5,081 bases of DNA from contig PANV01000008.1 in the NCBI GenBank assembly GCA_002707765.1, positions 3,280 to 8,360 on the forward strand, in the 5' to 3' direction. Below are positions 1 through 5,081 of this stretch, piece after piece. The DNA is from Fidelibacterota bacterium. Lineage in GTDB: Bacteria > Fidelibacterota > Marinisomatia > SCGC-AAA003-L08 > D37C17. Each line of letters opens with the position of its first letter. Position 1 is the stretch's first letter. The notes under the pieces are model-generated. The model saw only the letters and a program-made list of their open reading frames with translations, was not told the DNA's origin and searched no databases. Both the position numbers and the translations under genes were made by a program.

Positions 1-62
1 CCTCCTTGCCATTCGAGTGTAATTGCACCCGACTCAGGATAAGCAAATAAACTAGTAGGAGC
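1..62 (-). repeat. FN3 module 9, start only (residues 1397-1416)
   Basis: The opening strands of another module (PTSLFAYP, then ITLEW) are visible before the window ends. By the alternation seen upstream this module should be compact, but that cannot be tested here. Confidence 0.65.
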
Positions 63-3000
63 AACACCTGGTATTGGGATTGCACAAACAGGAGCGTCTT
101 CAATGAGAGATTCGCCTGCCTCATAAACACTCGTAACCGTGTAACAGTATTCTGTAAGATTATTTACTTCATAATCATAGTATTCATAAACACCTGCATT
201 AACTGTCGATAAAAAATCTCCATCTCTGTAAACATTAAATGCAATAAGTTCTCTCGATTGTATCTGAATGTGAGGTACTAAATCTTCTAATTGATTCTCA
301 TTTCGATAAGAGTAATGTTCATTATTACTACTATTAGAATATTCAGGACAATCTCCGTTATCCCAATTAAATTCATCGCAATTTAAATATACACCCCATG
401 TTCCATCATCACAAAGTCCATCTCCAAGCCAACTGGTCACAGTTAATTCAGGGACACATTGGCCTATGCAATCAACAATCCCAGCAATCTCGTTATAATA
501 ATAATCAAATCCTACACATTCATCACCAATGCCAGGAGAACCTCCTGCTGGTGGATCAGTCCAAGTAACATGAACTACACCATCTTCACCCATAGCAAAA
601 ACTTCATTAGGAGATAAAATTTCCCACATCCCGCACTCTAAGTCAGTTGGATCGGAGTTACCAATATCATAAACTGCCTCAACGGTATAGCAATATTCAA
701 CATTATGAATTGTTGATAAGTCATTATAAAAATTATTTTCAGTAAAATCTATTAAAACACCATCTCTATTAATATTATATCCTAGTACACTGTTTGAGTT
801 AGCCGCTGTCCATAATAATTCAATTTGTCCATTTGTTCCAACAACATCAAAGTTTGTAGCAGGGAATAAAATCCACTCATCACAAGATTCATTTGAATCA
901 ACGGATTCACCATCTGCATAAACAGCTTTTACGGTATAGCAATATACCACATCATGCATTGTATTAGAATCAGTGTAAGAAAAAGTATTAATATCAGTTT
1001 CAACAAGGAATTCACCATTTTTATAAACCCTGTAAGCTAATATATCTCTAGTAAAAATTTGGTTTGAATGACTACTATCATTTAAGCCAATAGCTGAACT
1101 TGAGTAATCAACAAGTTCATGTTTATTTTCTGGTGCTCTATCTGTAGCTTCAACAGGTTCTACTATATTATCAGACATTAAACCTCCTAAAGTAAACTCA
1201 CACACACCATTAGTTCCTGTATCTAAAGTACATGAAGCAGCTAAATTTCCATTTTGATCAGTTAAATTCCAAACATTACCATTCCAACCATCCCCAAAAG
1301 TATCATTCATATTTAAAGTGTAATTGCCATAAAAAAGAGGAATATCTTCTGAAGTAAAGGGTGCATTACCAGTTAACACAATTTCAGATTCATATAGAAG
1401 TTCCCATGAAACTTCTGATTGCCATGAACCTCCATCACAACTAACATCATATAACACAAATGAACCAGGTTCGGACCAAGTTATTGTGATATCCTGAGTG
1501 ATATCATCTCCCTCAGCAACTGTACCAACTGGAGGATCTAAATAATAAAGCGCACATGCTGTATTAGTAGGAAATGTTTCCCCTGATGGGTAATTCGCTC
1601 TAACTTCATAGCAATATTGGACTCCGGCAATAATTTCTCCATCATCAATAAATGATGTAATATTAGAATCAACATTACCTATATTAACTCCATCTTTGTA
1701 AATTTGATAATCAATTAATATATCTCCTTCATTCTCAAAAATTGATTCAATGGGAGCAGCAGACCAATTTAAACCTATTGTACCACCTAAATCATCTGCT
1801 GCCAAATCATACGCAGGTGGACCTGGGTAAGGTGTAGCACAAACTGGATCTGACATCTCTGATTGCCCCTCGTCATAATTTGATCTAAGAGTGTAACAAT
1901 ATTCGTTCATATTCATTAATGAATTATCTCTATACGTGTATGTATCAAAAGTAACATTATCAATTAAAACTCCATCTCTAAAAATATCAAATGATTGTAA
2001 ATCTCTTGAATTAAGCATGTCATACTCAGGATTTGATTCCACAGAAGTTATTAAACTAGATTCAAGCTGGTTAGTTGACAATGCAATATTAGTTCTCTCT
2101 CCATCAAAAATTGTTGGAGTATTATCAGAATATGATATCGTTTGAATTTCTCCGTAAGCAAATACTTGTGACGCAATCATATAGTCTCCTCCGTAACCCA
2201 AATAATCACCGTAATTCCACATGCCATATTGATATGTAACCATATTATTAGGATAATCAACACCAGCATCAACCCCGAAACCCTCATAATCAGTCCAATC
2301 AGCAGAGTGACTAGCTATTACATAAAATGAACCACTGAGGCCTGTTAAATTTGGATAAATTGTAGCCCAACCATTATCAGCAATAGCCTCTTCTTCATAT
2401 AAAAGATTTCCAGGGAAACCACCATTATCATCGAAGACCATAACTCTTATTGGACCATGTGTAGCATCTGGCCAAGGCCAAAAAGCATCACCCTCACTTA
2501 ATATTTTTACAGAAGCAGCCATAACATCAAAATCTACACCTACATCAAACTTTGTTCCATGAGCTTGCCCATTTTCAAAAGTATCAAAAAAATAAAATGC
2601 ATTTGCTAAAACTCCATCGTCATACTGCAAATTATATTCTTCACCACCAATAGGTTCCTCCCAACTCAAATCAATAAGTTGATCACCTGCTAAAGCATTA
2701 ATATTTGATGGAGAATATACATCCCAAGATGTACAAGATATATTTGTTGACGGCGATTCACCAATACCTTCATAAAAAGCTTTTACATAATAGCAATACT
2801 CTTGACCAATTTCAGTATCATAGTCTTCATAGAAGGGTAATTCACTATATGCAATTAAAGTATCATCCCTGTAAATATTGAATGAAGATTGATCATTATT
2901 AGGGGTTGGACTCCATTCTAATGTAATAAAACTTCCTGTCCCTTGTGCTGATAAAGAGGATGCACCATTTAGTTGTGGTATTGCGCATGCAGTATTAGAA

Positions 3001-4250
3001 AATCCAGAAGAGCCTTCATCCCATACAGAAACAATATTATAACATGACTCTACTAAGTACCATAACTCATTTGAGGTATCTAAATATTCAGTTTGTTCTA
3101 CAAAATCGATTAATTGATTATCTCTATAAACTTCATAACCAATTAAATCTCTAATACCTGAAAAAATTACACCTTCGGCCATTTCTTTAGAATTTGTACC
3201 TTGACTTCCTCCATTTTGATAACCGCAATCTTCCTCACATCCAGCAACTGGACCACAATCGCAACCATCACAATCCCATTCTTGACAAGTAAATACAATA
3301 CCGTAGGTTCCATCATCACAAAAACCATCACCTATCCAATTTAGATATGTATCAGCAAAACAAAATCCTACACAATCAATATATCCTGTTGCGCCATAAT
3401 CATCGACACAAGCATCTCCGATTCCAATACTACTTGGGGGGACATCCCAATCTAAAAAAACTTCCAAACCATTCTCTATTGCAGTAAGATTTAGGGGTTC
3501 TTCTAAATAAATTTCAGTTGTTGTTGCACAAGATTGATTGGATTGCTCAGATTCACTTGAATCATTAAATACCGTTACTGTATAGCAATATTCAGTCGCT
3601 TGTTCTAAACCCTGATCCGTAAAATTGGTAGAGTTGGCTGTTCCAATCAATAAACCATCCCTAAAAATATGATATCCTGTTACTTCTGTTATAGTTGGAT
3701 CATTTGGGTCTTCCCAAACCAAACTCACGTTTCCAAATCCGCCAACAGCTGATAAATTTTGAATACTTTGAATTGGTGGAGGTGGTTCACCTTCTACTGA
3801 AATCAGACCAGGAATTGTTGAATAAGTCAATGCTTGACCTAAAGTTGTTCCAAGATAAGATGATGATTCTAAAATAGAAATTGTAATTTCGGAAGAATAT
3901 ATACTAGAAGATTGAAATGTTAGATCGAGTATTGCACCACTACCAATATCAAGGACATCTCCTGTTAAACTAAATGCTAAAACTATCAATGAACCATCCT
4001 CTTGCTGGTTAGATTCAATCATAAAGCCAGATAATCTTTCAGTTGCAGAAACTTCTGTAAAACTACCCTGATTCGGATAATTAATTATTTGAAATTGTAG
4101 TCCAGCAATCTGATCATTTGGATTATCAAGAAGTAATTGAATTTGACCTGAATCATTAGCATTGATTTGGGCATTGGTAAATTCCAATGTATTAGAAAAT
4201 AAAAAATTAATAAAAAAAGTGCAAACAAGTGTAATAAGAAATCTATTCAT
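1..4250 (-). CDS. Giant secreted multi-FN3 surface protein with inserted domains (C-terminus outside window)
   Basis: One frame stays open for 1416 codons from the ATG at 4250-4248 to the window edge, so the protein is C-terminally truncated here. The ATG follows a GGAGGAG Shine-Dalgarno sequence at 4259-4253. Residues 1-27 form a signal peptide (Arg3, hydrophobic core about 4-18, likely cleavage after TNA, before Gln28). Residues 28-153 are a cohesin-like beta domain, followed by a Pro-rich linker (EGEPPPP). From residue 162 on there are FN3 modules whose halves read W-x-x-P and, after the loop, [YF]-x-[VI]-[YF]-[RK]-[DN], then EYCYTV and a second Cys 19-20 residues later. Modules 2, 4, 6 and 8 each contain an extra domain. 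Only eight lysines occur, and the protein is rich in Asp, Glu and Asn. No enzymatic motif is seen. Likely role: extracellular adhesin, matrix or scaffold protein. The fold calls are solid; the exact function is unknown. Confidence 0.93.
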   Translation of the reverse strand, partial: MNRFLITLVCTFFINFLFSNTLEFTNAQINANDSGQIQLLLDNPNDQIAGLQFQIINYPNQGSFTEVSATERLSGFMIESNQQEDGSLIVLAFSLTGDVLDIGSGAILDLTFQSSSIYSSEITISILESSSYLGTTLGQALTYSTIPGLISVEGEPPPPIQSIQNLSAVGGFGNVSLVWEDPNDPTITEVTGYHIFRDGLLIGTANSTNFTDQGLEQATEYCYTVTVFNDSSESEQSNQSCATTTEIYLEEPLNLTAIENGLEVFLDWDVPPSSIGIGDACVDDYGATGYIDCVGFCFADTYLNWIGDGFCDDGTYGIVFTCQEWDCDGCDCGPVAGCEEDCGYQNGGSQGTNSKEMAEGVIFSGIRDLIGYEVYRDNQLIDFVEQTEYLDTSNELWYLVESCYNIVSVWDEGSSGFSNTACAIPQLNGASSLSAQGTGSFITLEWSPTPNNDQSSFNIYRDDTLIAYSELPFYEDYDTEIGQEYCYYVKAFYEGIGESPSTNISCTSWDVYSPSNINALAGDQLIDLSWEEPIGGEEYNLQYDDGVLANAFYFFDTFENGQAHGTKFDVGVDFDVMAASVKILSEGDAFWPWPDATHGPIRVMVFDDNGGFPGNLLYEEEAIADNGWATIYPNLTGLSGSFYVIASHSADWTDYEGFGVDAGVDYPNNMVTYQYGMWNYGDYLGYGGDYMIASQVFAYGEIQTISYSDNTPTIFDGERTNIALSTNQLESSLITSVESNPEYDMLNSRDLQSFDIFRDGVLIDNVTFDTYTYRDNSLMNMNEYCYTLRSNYDEGQSEMSDPVCATPYPGPPAYDLAADDLGGTIGLNWSAAPIESIFENEGDILIDYQIYKDGVNIGNVDSNITSFIDDGEIIAGVQYCYEVRANYPSGETFPTNTACALYYLDPPVGTVAEGDDITQDITITWSEPGSFVLYDVSCDGGSWQSEVSWELLYESEIVLTGNAPFTSEDIPLFYGNYTLNMNDTFGDGWNGNVWNLTDQNGNLAASCTLDTGTNGVCEFTLGGLMSDNIVEPVEATDRAPENKHELVDYSSSAIGLNDSSHSNQIFTRDILAYRVYKNGEFLVETDINTFSYTDSNTMHDVVYCYTVKAVYADGESVDSNESCDEWILFPATNFDVVGTNGQIELLWTAANSNSVLGYNINRDGVLIDFTENNFYNDLSTIHNVEYCYTVEAVYDIGNSDPTDLECGMWEILSPNEVFAMGEDGVVHVTWTDPPAGGSPGIGDECVGFDYYYNEIAGIVDCIGQCVPELTVTSWLGDGLCDDGTWGVYLNCDEFNWDNGDCPEYSNSSNNEHYSYRNENQLEDLVPHIQIQSRELIAFNVYRDGDFLSTVNAGVYEYYDYEVNNLTEYCYTVTSVYEAGESLIEDAPVCAIPIPGVAPTSLFAYPESGAITLEWQG
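69..614 (-). repeat. FN3 module 8, interrupted by a second LNR-like domain (residues 1213-1394)
   Basis: The first half ends VHVTWTDPP (Trp1230, Pro1233-1234). The second half resumes at FNVYRDGDFL (Phe1338) with Cys1369 and Cys1389. The linker after the insert ends in SREL (1332-1335). The layout is close to that of module 2. Confidence 0.75.
345..533 (-). other. LNR-like Cys-rich insert 2 (residues 1240-1302)
   Basis: Six cysteines lie at 1245, 1261, 1265, 1280, 1291 and 1301. Signature: GIGDEC, then CIGQC, WLGDGLCDDGTWG, a Cys, and NWDNGDC. The six-Cys count and the closing WDxGDC are closer to the classical Lin-12/Notch repeat than the first copy. Likely a small calcium-stabilised disulfide knot. 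Confidence 0.62.
627..866 (-). repeat. FN3 module 7, compact (residues 1129-1208)
   Basis: The strand IELLW1147 is followed by an 11-residue step to YNINRDGVLI (Tyr1158), then VEYCYTV with Cys1187 and Cys1206. This is a complete module. Confidence 0.8.
876..1538 (-). repeat. FN3 module 6, interrupted by a 'GDGWNG' domain (residues 905-1125)
   Basis: The first half ends ITITWSEP (Trp925, Pro928). The second half resumes at YRVYKNG (Tyr1073) with Cys1104 and Cys1123. The intervening 140 or so residues contain the GDGWNG domain and an acidic Ser/Asn-rich linker ending in TRDIL (1067-1071). Confidence 0.72.
1182..1466 (-). other. 'GDGWNG' beta domain insert 3 (residues 929-1023)
   Basis: The domain reads C938-DGGSWQSEVSWEL, then GNAPF, GNYTLNMNDTFGDGWNGN (Gly986-Asn992) and a Cys pair at 1007 and 1017 ending EFTLGG. 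The pairing 'xSExSWxL ... YTLxMxDxFGDGWNGN' is a recurring module in secreted proteins of marine FCB bacteria. Its ligand is not established to my knowledge. The Asp/Asn-rich GDGWNG turn could bind a metal ion, which is inference. Confidence 0.6.
1545..1820 (-). repeat. FN3 module 5, compact (residues 811-902)
   Basis: The strand IGLNW829 is followed by a 19-residue step to YQIYKDG (Tyr848), then VQYCYEV with Cys880 and Cys899. Its loop is the longest among the compact modules but holds no domain. Confidence 0.78.
1833..2714 (-). repeat. FN3 module 4, interrupted by a large beta-sandwich domain (residues 513-806)
   Basis: The first half, NINALAG to LSWEEP (Trp530, Pro533), and the second half, FDIFRDGVLI (Phe754 onward, Cys785 and Cys804), are separated by about 220 residues. 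The insert is a beta-rich domain followed by a Ser/Asn-rich linker that ends in SRDL (748-751). Confidence 0.72.
2151..2639 (-). other. Beta-sandwich (jelly-roll-like) insert 2 (residues 538-700)
   Basis: It begins with YDDGVLANAF and continues through KFDV, strand VKIL, IRVMVFDDNGGFPG, GSFYVIAS and a Gly/Tyr-rich end (GYGGDYMIAS). The opening 'YDDG...NAF' and the 'V-x-V-[FY]-D-D-x-G-G-x-P-G' core recall the jelly-roll domains found beside FN3 modules in secreted proteins of Bacteroidota and relatives, including protease accessory domains. No cysteine is present in this segment, unlike the other three inserts. Ligand unknown; family call from memory. Confidence 0.5.
2730..2972 (-). repeat. 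FN3 module 3, compact (residues 427-507)
   Basis: The strand ITLEW446 is followed by an 11-residue step to FNIYRDD (Phe457), then EYCYYV with Cys486 and Cys506. This is a complete module with no insert. Confidence 0.8.
2979..3500 (-). repeat. FN3 module 2, interrupted by an LNR-like domain (residues 251-424)
   Basis: The first half, NLTA to DWDVPP (Trp268, Pro271-272), is separated by about 100 residues from the second half, GYEVYRDNQLI (Tyr372 onward) with Cys403 and Cys422. Neither half would make an FN3 fold alone, so the Cys-rich domain sits inside one module. Residues after the insert are a low-complexity linker ending in IRDL (366-369). Confidence 0.75.
3222..3431 (-). other. LNR-like Cys-rich insert 1 (residues 274-343)
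   Basis: Ten cysteines lie at 281, 293, 297, 311, 322, 327, 330, 332, 338 and 342. Core signature: GIGDAC, then CVGFC, WIGDGFCDDGTYG, a Cys, and an Asp/Cys-rich end (DCDGCDC). The GDGxCDD and closing acidic-Cys pattern resembles Lin-12/Notch repeats, which bind calcium through Asp residues; calcium binding here is inferred from that. Compared with the second copy (345-533), the end is altered and has extra cysteines. Confidence 0.6.
3513..3767 (-). repeat. FN3 module 1, compact (residues 162-246)
   Basis: NLSA and the strand VSLVW179 are followed by a short loop, GYHIFRDG (193 onward), then EYCYTV with Cys222 and a second Cys at 241. The W-to-Y distance is 14 residues, an ordinary FN3 loop. 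The cysteine pair is predicted to bridge the last two strands. Confidence 0.8.
3792..4169 (-). other. Cohesin-like N-terminal domain of the giant protein (residues 28-153)
   Basis: The segment is an alternating beta-strand region without cysteines. It contains N43-P44, I48-A49-G50-L51-Q52-F53, G75-F76 and A92-F93-S94, then a G-S-G turn before the strand AILDLTF. The order (NP, IAGxQF, GF about 31 residues later, then a short strand ending FS and a Gly-rich turn) matches cohesin-like domains common in secreted proteins of marine FCB bacteria. The product of the neighbouring gene at 4341-4850 has the same order. The ligand is unknown, and no dockerin repeat is visible in the window. Confidence 0.6.
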
Positions 4251-4320
4251 TTCTCCTCCATTTTATCTATTTTAGGGATAAATAACTTAATGAAGAAGTA
4301 GATTTAAGTCAAATAATATA
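4251..4320 (-). promoter_or_regulatory. Possible promoter region of the giant FN3 gene
   Basis: The minus strand contains TTGACT at 4312-4307 and, 17 bases on, TAAGTT at 4289-4284. The -35-like box is good (five of six to the classical consensus) and the -10-like box is poor (three of six). I see no Bacteroidetes-type TAnnTTTG box. The region also holds the ribosome binding site. It is a weak candidate in very AT-rich sequence. Confidence 0.2.
4253..4259 (-). promoter_or_regulatory. Shine-Dalgarno site of the giant FN3 gene
   Basis: The minus strand reads GGAGGAG two bases before the ATG, with the GGAGG core four bases away. It is the strongest ribosome binding site in the window and fixes the start codon at 4250. 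The other two genes have weak or no such site. Confidence 0.8.
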
Positions 4321-4321
4321 G

Positions 4322-4348
4322 AAAAAAAAAATAAATATAATTATTTAT
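4322..4348 (-). terminator. Weak hairpin plus T-run at the end of the cohesin-like gene
   Basis: On the minus strand ATAAATA (4348-4342) pairs perfectly with TATTTAT (4337-4331) around a four-base loop, and a run of T follows to 4322. The stem overlaps the stop codon at 4343-4341. A seven-pair stem made only of A and T is weak, so termination would be partial at best. Confidence 0.35.
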
Positions 4349-4850
4349 CTAGGTAGATAATATTCGATAAATCAAATGGAATAAACTTAGTCGATAAGCT
4401 CTTACCTTTTTTACTTGCCATAACACAATCCATATTCAAAATACCATCTTCAGGAATATTCTTACTTGATGCTGTAATATTTAAAACTATATTCTTTTTA
4501 AATTTATCAGGACCAGTTGATACTGCTGATGGAGCGATTGTTTCACCTTCCATAGAGAAACCTAAAATTGTACCTTTTTTATTTTTATGTATTTGAAAAC
4601 CTGCCTGCGATGATTTTCCACCATATATTTCTTCAATAATGAATATATCAGATGGATTCATTTTAAACTGAATTCCAGCAATTGGATTAAATGGATTTAT
4701 CAGATAAATACTAATATTGTATTTATCTTCTTTAAAAGTGATTGATTCTATGCCAACTTCAACTGCAAAACTCTCAGCGTCTTGACTAAAAATAAATGAG
4801 TTTATAAACGCGAATAAAACAATTAACTTAATTTTTTTTATGGTTAACAT
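4341..4850 (-). CDS. Small secreted cohesin-like domain protein
   Basis: The 169-residue protein starts at 4850 behind only a weak purine stretch (GGAAAG, about eight bases upstream). Residues 1-22 are a signal peptide with Lys5, Lys6 and Lys8, a hydrophobic core and the end FIFS before Gln23. The rest is one beta-rich domain with N52-P53, I57-A58-G59-I60-Q61-F62, G84-F85 and G97-F98-S99. This is the same order as the N-terminal domain of the giant protein downstream, with identical spacing from NP to GF. One cysteine (Cys142) follows a D-x-x-x-x-D-C turn. It is lysine-rich (19 of 169), in sharp contrast to its neighbour. It lies 90 bases upstream on the same strand. Likely exported and surface- or periplasm-located; its binding partner is unknown. 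No dockerin, anchor or enzymatic motif is visible. Confidence 0.88.
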   Translation of the reverse strand: MLTIKKIKLIVLFAFINSFIFSQDAESFAVEVGIESITFKEDKYNISIYLINPFNPIAGIQFKMNPSDIFIIEEIYGGKSSQAGFQIHKNKKGTILGFSMEGETIAPSAVSTGPDKFKKNIVLNITASSKNIPEDGILNMDCVMASKKGKSLSTKFIPFDLSNIIYLDK

Positions 4851-4922
4851 ATCTATTTCTTTCCAATAAAATTTTTAATTTTTTTCTTATTCGAAAATTA
4901 AAACTGTCATATATTTAAAACA
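4851..4922. promoter_or_regulatory. Divergent intergenic region with a 10-bp inverted repeat
   Basis: These 72 bases separate two divergent start codons and must hold or overlap any promoters for both. TTTTAATTTT at 4873-4882 is matched exactly by AAAATTAAAA at 4894-4903, with an 11-base gap. The arms are pure A and T, so chance is a real possibility. Facing the plus-strand gene is TATATT at 4910-4915, which would place a transcription start almost at the ATG at 4923; no good -35 box is seen. Confidence 0.25.
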
Positions 4923-5081
4923 ATGAAGATTCTTAAATTAATACCATTATTATTTATTTCATTTATTTTTTGTCAATTCGAAGCTGTTTCTGTTAATATT
5001 GAATACAATGAAAATGATTCAAACTACCATCAAAAAAAAAATATAATTGATAATTTAGACAACGTAATTAAAGAATATTTC
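4923..5081 (+). CDS. Exported protein, probable DUF4835/PorD-like N-terminus (C-terminus outside window)
   Basis: The frame is open from the ATG at 4923 to the right edge, 53 codons. Residues 1-17 are a signal peptide (Lys2, Lys5, hydrophobic core, end FIFC) with likely cleavage before Gln18. After it comes a beta strand, EAVSVNIEY (20-28), a polar loop, and an amphipathic helix with NLDNVIKEYF (44-53). DUF4835 proteins, often named PorD and tied to type IX secretion, begin the same way: signal peptide, Gln, a short strand, a loop, then a helix resembling TLxxALxEF. The match is by overall pattern and recalled family features, so the family call is tentative. No Shine-Dalgarno sequence precedes the ATG. 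The gene is divergent from the cohesin-like gene and so is not in its operon. The coding call is good because of the signal peptide and fully open frame. Confidence 0.7.
   Translation, partial: MKILKLIPLLFISFIFCQFEAVSVNIEYNENDSNYHQKKNIIDNLDNVIKEYF

Noticed and set aside
1936..2145. Plus-strand open frame of 69 codons
   Set aside because: It lies wholly inside the giant minus-strand gene, in the module 4/5 region, with no ribosome binding site and no recognisable motif. The minus frame has clear FN3 motifs here.
3222..3431. Dockerin domain as partner for the cohesin-like domains
   Set aside because: The Asp-rich Cys segment lacks the paired calcium-loop-helix repeats of dockerins and fits an LNR-like disulfide knot instead.
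1..3767. DNA-level tandem repeats or a CRISPR array
   Set aside because: The repetition is at protein level (FN3 modules of different length and low DNA identity). No short repeats with regular unique spacers are present.
3695..3877. Plus-strand open frame of 60 codons
   Set aside because: It is antisense to the cohesin-like domain and FN3 module 1 of the giant protein. No ribosome binding site or domain is seen, so it is a shadow frame.
1..4250. Frameshift or split gene within the long minus-strand frame
   Set aside because: I translated all 1416 codons in one frame without a stop. FN3 motifs continue on both sides of every insert, so the inserts are true in-frame domains.
4683..4700. NPFNP motif resembling the start of FCB C-terminal sorting domains
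   Set aside because: It sits at residues 51-56, in the middle of the small protein, and aligns with the NP-x3-IAG motif of the cohesin-like domain of the neighbour. A sorting domain would be at the C-terminus.
4962..4976. Lipoprotein signal at Cys17 of the plus-strand protein
   Set aside because: The residues before the Cys are F-I-F, without the small residues of a lipobox, and the next residue, Gln, fits ordinary cleavage at +1 better.

Overview
The window is strongly AT-rich and holds three genes, each encoding a protein with an N-terminal signal peptide. A+T-ending codons, predicted signal-peptide cleavage just before glutamine, FN3 chains with LNR-like and 'GDGWNG' modules, and a DUF4835-like protein together suggest a marine member of the FCB group. 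Candidatus Marinimicrobia (SAR406) is my first guess and marine Bacteroidota my second. This rests on protein style only, since there is no rRNA or other phylogenetic marker.

Layout: positions 1-4250 (minus strand) are one uninterrupted reading frame. It starts at an ATG behind a good Shine-Dalgarno sequence and runs off the left edge after 1416 codons. It encodes a giant secreted surface protein: signal peptide, cohesin-like domain, then at least eight fibronectin type III (FN3) modules and the start of a ninth. Compact FN3 modules alternate strictly with FN3 modules that carry a whole foreign domain in the same loop: LNR-like, beta-sandwich, 'GDGWNG' and LNR-like again. The C-terminus, where a sorting domain would sit, lies outside the window.

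Positions 4341-4850 (minus) encode a small secreted protein made essentially of one cohesin-like domain. It is recognisably related to the N-terminal domain of the giant protein. A weak hairpin plus T-run at its stop codon may separate the two genes transcriptionally. Positions 4851-4922 are a short, very AT-rich divergent intergenic region. At 4923 a third gene begins on the plus strand and leaves the right edge after 53 codons; it looks like the start of a DUF4835-family protein, a family often labelled PorD and linked to type IX secretion.

Taken together, this looks like a cell-surface or secretion locus: a very large adhesin- or scaffold-like protein, a small relative of its N-terminal domain, and possibly a secretion-linked envelope protein. 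Direct functional links are inference. The nested alternating FN3 architecture is the most noteworthy thing in the window. I see no mobile element, CRISPR array or RNA gene.
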